Shown here: positions 61,281 through 64,000 of the stretch, piece after piece | How positions within the stretch are numbered: position 1 is the first letter of the stretch | Layout of the letters: every line of letters starts with the position of its first letter | NCBI GenBank assembly: GCA_017442185.1 | Contig: JAFSAT010000044.1 | Span: 22,798 to 86,797, forward strand | Length of the DNA: 64,000 nt | Origin: Bacteroidaceae bacterium | GTDB lineage: Bacteria; Bacteroidota; Bacteroidia; Bacteroidales; Bacteroidaceae | Reading direction: 5' to 3' | Translations under genes and position numbers: made by a program | The notes under the pieces: model-generated | The model's database searches: none | The model's input: only the letters and a program-made list of their open reading frames with translations | What the model was told of the DNA's origin: nothing

Positions 61281-61964
61281 ATGAAAAATCTTACATTATT
61301 AGCAGTAGCATTGCTATTTGTTGCATGCGGTTCAAAACAACAAGTAGCACAACAGTATCCCAATTACGGAGGATATTATCCCCAGCAACCCCTTCAGCAA
61401 CAAGGCTTATTAGATCCTGCTTCTATGCAATCAAACATCAGCCAATGCGAGAAACTTGCAAATCAAGGATGGCAGCAAGGCAAAATACGTGGCTATGGCT
61501 CAGCAGAAAGCGGCAATAGAGATATGGCACGTAACAGAGCTGCACTTAGCGCCCGTAACCAAATTGCAGCAACACTGAATGCATTGGTACAGTCATATAT
61601 GCGCGACTATAATGAAGATATTCAGCATGAGAATGTTACGTCCAATAGTCAGATGTTTGCAGCGATACAAGAACAAGTTGTTAAAGAAATGGTATCAGGA
61701 ACGGCGATAATCTTCTCTGACTATAAGAAGAATGGCAACAGGTATTTTTATGAAGTTTGTGTAGAATTAGATAAGAATGCTGTAGAGGAGGCAATTTTAA
61801 GTCAAAGCGCTAAAAACGGCATAAGGATGGATGCAGCCAAGTTTAGAGAGGCTGCACAAAATGCTTGGGACAAGATGTCTATCGAGAAAGCCGGTTACAA
61901 TCCCGCCGTTATAAATTATGAGAATCAGCAGATACAACAGCAACATAATCAGCAACAACAATAA
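61281..61964 (+). CDS. LPP20-family lipoprotein
   Basis: 227 residues. Lipobox 'LAVALLFVACGSKQQ' (Cys about 16). A Gln/Tyr/Pro-rich linker (about 20-45, 'QYPNYGGYYPQQPLQQQ') leads to an LPP20-like domain (about 60-175) with 'GKIRGYGSAESGNRDMARNRAALSARNQIAATLNALVQSYM' and 'GTAIIFSDYKKNGNRYFYEVCVELDKNAVE'. The C-terminus is Gln-rich. LPP20 proteins are outer-membrane lipoproteins of poorly known function. The next gene carries a related domain, so they probably act together. Confidence 0.75.
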   Translation: MKNLTLLAVALLFVACGSKQQVAQQYPNYGGYYPQQPLQQQGLLDPASMQSNISQCEKLANQGWQQGKIRGYGSAESGNRDMARNRAALSARNQIAATLNALVQSYMRDYNEDIQHENVTSNSQMFAAIQEQVVKEMVSGTAIIFSDYKKNGNRYFYEVCVELDKNAVEEAILSQSAKNGIRMDAAKFREAAQNAWDKMSIEKAGYNPAVINYENQQIQQQHNQQQQ

Positions 61965-61982
61965 AGAACGCACTACCTGAAA

Positions 61983-62861
61983 ATGAACAGATATTATTGC
62001 AACTTTATTATTTTAGCAATGTTGAGCATAATGTTTAGCACAACAATCAATGCCCAAAAGAAATCAGACCCATACAAGCCAAAATGGGTAACACATAAAC
62101 TGCCTGAAAGTAAGTCTGGGACATACATCTTTATTAGTTCATATGGTGAGGGCACGTCGCTTGACGCAGCCAGACAGAAGGCACTTGCAAATCTTAGCTC
62201 GAGATTGGAAATAGAACGAGGATTGAAAGTCAGCAGTGTGTTATCCTCCAAAATGAAAGAAACCTTCTCTTCCTACGAAGATGATAATGATTACACAGAG
62301 ACAACCGAAATAGACATGGTTGTAGAAGAACATGGTAAAGAACTTAACATAGTTTGCCGTGTGGTTGATGAGTATTGGGAGAAGGAACGCAAGGGTTACA
62401 AGGTTTATGTATTATATACCGTAGCCGATAAAAATTTCCATGGAGGCAGTTATAATGATAAAATCACAGTAACATCAAAATATGGTGCAAATGGTCTTTT
62501 GTCAATTATTCCTGGAGCAGGACAATTTTACAAAGGAGCAAATTTTAAAGGTACGGCAATTATAACAGCGGAAGTCATTGCTATTGCAGGAATTTTACTT
62601 TGTGAAGAAACACGCTCATCATACAAAAAGAAGATGATAGAACAACCTAAACATGCGGCAGATTACAATTCACGTATGAACACGTGGGAAACTGCACGTA
62701 ACATATGCATTGGTGCTGCAACAACGGTATATGTGGTTAATCTGATAGATGCATTATGTACGAAAGGTGCCAAACGCGTAAAAGTTGAGAATAAATCAAA
62801 AAACATTTCGTTACGTCCATTTACAGATATGAACAGTATCGGTTTTGCATTAACATTCTAA
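61983..62861 (+). CDS. Exported LPP20-like protein with C-terminal membrane segments
   Basis: 292 residues. Signal peptide (about 1-24, 'FIILAMLSIMFSTTINA|Q'). Residues about 35-150 resemble the LPP20 domain of the preceding protein ('GTYIFISSYGEGTSLDAARQKALANLSSRLEIERGL', 'NIVCRVVDEYWEKERKGYKVYVLYTVADK'). The second half has 'GLLSIIPGAGQFYKGANFKGTAIITAEVIAIAGILL' (about 173-208) and a further hydrophobic stretch (about 240-258), a pattern seen in DUF5683-type proteins. Probably inserted in or associated with the envelope. Eighteen bases after the LPP20 lipoprotein gene, 12 before the next lipoprotein gene. Confidence 0.65.
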   Translation: MNRYYCNFIILAMLSIMFSTTINAQKKSDPYKPKWVTHKLPESKSGTYIFISSYGEGTSLDAARQKALANLSSRLEIERGLKVSSVLSSKMKETFSSYEDDNDYTETTEIDMVVEEHGKELNIVCRVVDEYWEKERKGYKVYVLYTVADKNFHGGSYNDKITVTSKYGANGLLSIIPGAGQFYKGANFKGTAIITAEVIAIAGILLCEETRSSYKKKMIEQPKHAADYNSRMNTWETARNICIGAATTVYVVNLIDALCTKGAKRVKVENKSKNISLRPFTDMNSIGFALTF

Positions 62862-62873
62862 AAAAACAGGACT

Positions 62874-64000
62874 ATGAAAAAATATAGAATATTATACATT
62901 ATATGTTTACTGCTGATTATTTCTTGCGCAAAAGACATTATCGATCTTAGCGGTTCTATAGAAGGTATAGTGAAAGATAACGTAACAAGCGAACCATTGC
63001 AAGGCGTTTCCATTACGTTGTCACCATCAGGCAAAAGTGCAACAACCGGCAATGACGGACGATTCTCTTTCCCGGAATTGGATGCAGGAAACTATTCGAT
63101 AGAATTTTCTAAAGTAGGTTATGAAGCAAACAAGAAAGAGGTTACAGTGCTTGCCGGAAAACCAATACAAGTAGATGCGATGTTGAATAAAATAGCCAAT
63201 GCATTGATTGTAAATCCAACTACCTTAAATTTTGGAGATTTGGAAACTAGTAAAACACTTTTTGTTTACAGTTTGGAACAGTTAGGTGACATAAGATACA
63301 CAATAAAGGTTGATGCTGATTGGATTTCACTTAGTAAATCGGATGGAAACGCAACATCCACAGGTGACAAAATAACTATCACTATAGACCGCAGTAAACT
63401 TTCCATAGGTAATTATGAAAAGAATATTACAGTTATTTCGAGTTATGGAGAAGTTGTAATTCCTGTAATCGTAAATCAGGTTGAACGAGACATTGCTACA
63501 CTAACCACCAATGCCCCTGAGAACATTACGGAGACATCACTTACAATAAAAGGCACAATTGTAAAAACGGGTGGATTAAAAATTACAAGTCATGGACATT
63601 GCTGGAGCGAAACAGAACAACCGACAATTGACAACAGCAAAAACAATCTTGGTGACACAGAAAGTATTGGCGACTTTACAAGTACACTTACAAACTTAGT
63701 CGCTGGAAAAAGTTACTTCATTCGTGCTTACGCCATTAATTCTAAGGGTGTCGCTTATAGCGAACAGGTTTCTGTTACAATGCCCTTTATTGAAAAGCCC
63801 ACTGTTTCTACACTTGCTATTAGTAGTCTCACAAAAGATAGTGTCATTTTAAATGGTGAAGTCAAAGATGATGGTAACGGGAATATAAAAGAATATGGTT
63901 TTTATTGGGGACTAACCGATAATACAGAACATAAAGTAAAAATTAGTACTATTGATGAGACTAAATTCTCATATACACTTAAATCTTTGGAGTCTAAAGC
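62874..64000 (+). CDS. Surface lipoprotein with carboxypeptidase-regulatory-like, BACON-like and Fn3-like modules (3' end cut by window)
   Basis: Frame open from ATG 62874 to the window end, 375 residues seen. Lipobox 'ICLLLIISCAKDIID' (Cys about 18). Order: CarboxypepD_reg-like domain (about 25-108, 'GSIEGIVKDNVTSEPLQGVSI', 'SFPELDAGNYSIEFSKVGYE'); a BACON/Ig-like domain (about 112-204, 'TTLNFGDLETSKTLFVYSLEQLG', 'DWISLSKS'); then repeated Fn3-like units of the kind 'GLKITSHGHCWSETEQPTID' and 'GNIKEYGFYWGLTDNTEH' (starting about 207 and 304). This arrangement is common in extracellular adhesive or binding lipoproteins. AT-rich codons match the two genes before it. Function unknown. Confidence 0.75.
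   Translation, partial: MKKYRILYIICLLLIISCAKDIIDLSGSIEGIVKDNVTSEPLQGVSITLSPSGKSATTGNDGRFSFPELDAGNYSIEFSKVGYEANKKEVTVLAGKPIQVDAMLNKIANALIVNPTTLNFGDLETSKTLFVYSLEQLGDIRYTIKVDADWISLSKSDGNATSTGDKITITIDRSKLSIGNYEKNITVISSYGEVVIPVIVNQVERDIATLTTNAPENITETSLTIKGTIVKTGGLKITSHGHCWSETEQPTIDNSKNNLGDTESIGDFTSTLTNLVAGKSYFIRAYAINSKGVAYSEQVSVTMPFIEKPTVSTLAISSLTKDSVILNGEVKDDGNGNIKEYGFYWGLTDNTEHKVKISTIDETKFSYTLKSLESK

Noticed and set aside
1..64000. tRNA, rRNA, CRISPR arrays, prophage or complete insertion sequences
   Set aside because: None recognised on reading; short or degenerate RNA genes could still be missed without a covariance search.

Overview
The window looks like chromosome of an anaerobic Bacteroidota, order Bacteroidales. 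The evidence is a SusC/SusD pair, lipoproteins whose acylated Cys is followed by Asp/Ser/Glu, type IX secretion (T9SS)-like C-termini on two secreted enzymes, Rho with a long disordered insertion, families largely confined to this phylum (DUF1599, DUF3127, DUF4835, the short FtsL-like protein), and repeated promoters of the Bacteroidetes primary sigma type (TTG, about 19 bases, TAnnTTTG or TAnnTTCG). I cannot fix the genus. I saw no rRNA, tRNA, CRISPR array or intact transposase. Layout, left to right: (1) 1-8.7 kb, minus strand: the division and cell-wall (dcw) operon mraZ-rsmH-ftsL-ftsI-murE-mraY-murD-ftsW, with ftsW cut by the window edge; its promoter contains two MraZ-type TGGGG boxes. 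(2) 9-19 kb: a secreted M28 peptidase, a TonB-dependent receptor, NhaA, a bleomycin-hydrolase-like C1 peptidase and Mfd. (3) 19-23.5 kb, plus strand: a compact run of glycosyltransferase, DUF1599, DoxX/thioredoxin-like protein, tpiA, SPOR protein and folE, closed by a strong bidirectional terminator. (4) 23.5-25 kb: a secreted esterase with a T9SS-like tail. (5) 25.2-40.7 kb: nine co-directional genes, SusC, SusD, three unusual lipoproteins, two leucine-rich-repeat lipoproteins, a subtilisin lipoprotein, a DUF1573 protein and a lipocalin-like lipoprotein. No glycoside hydrolase is present, so the cluster reads as a surface system for a peptide or protein ligand rather than a glycan. (6) 40.8-50.5 kb: rho, then a 2389-residue secreted protein carrying both a GH20 hexosaminidase and a GH33 sialidase, followed by a 57-codon ORF. 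(7) 50.6-59.4 kb: DUF3127 protein, dnaN, a DnaQ-like exonuclease, a coaBC gene fused in frame to DUF4835, recN, a SpoU-type methyltransferase and a degenerate protease/TPR protein. (8) 59.5-64 kb: an AT-richer accessory stretch with an Abi/HEPN gene behind a structured leader, a 670-base gene-poor region with inverted repeats and a probable structured RNA, a zinc-ribbon mini-protein, and an LPP20-type lipoprotein cluster running off the window. The most interesting signals are the Abi gene with its leader and neighbouring RNA-like region, the GH20-GH33 giant protein with its 57-residue companion, the coaBC-DUF4835 fusion, and the protease/LRR-bearing SusCD cluster. All assignments come from reading the sequence; no database search was run.
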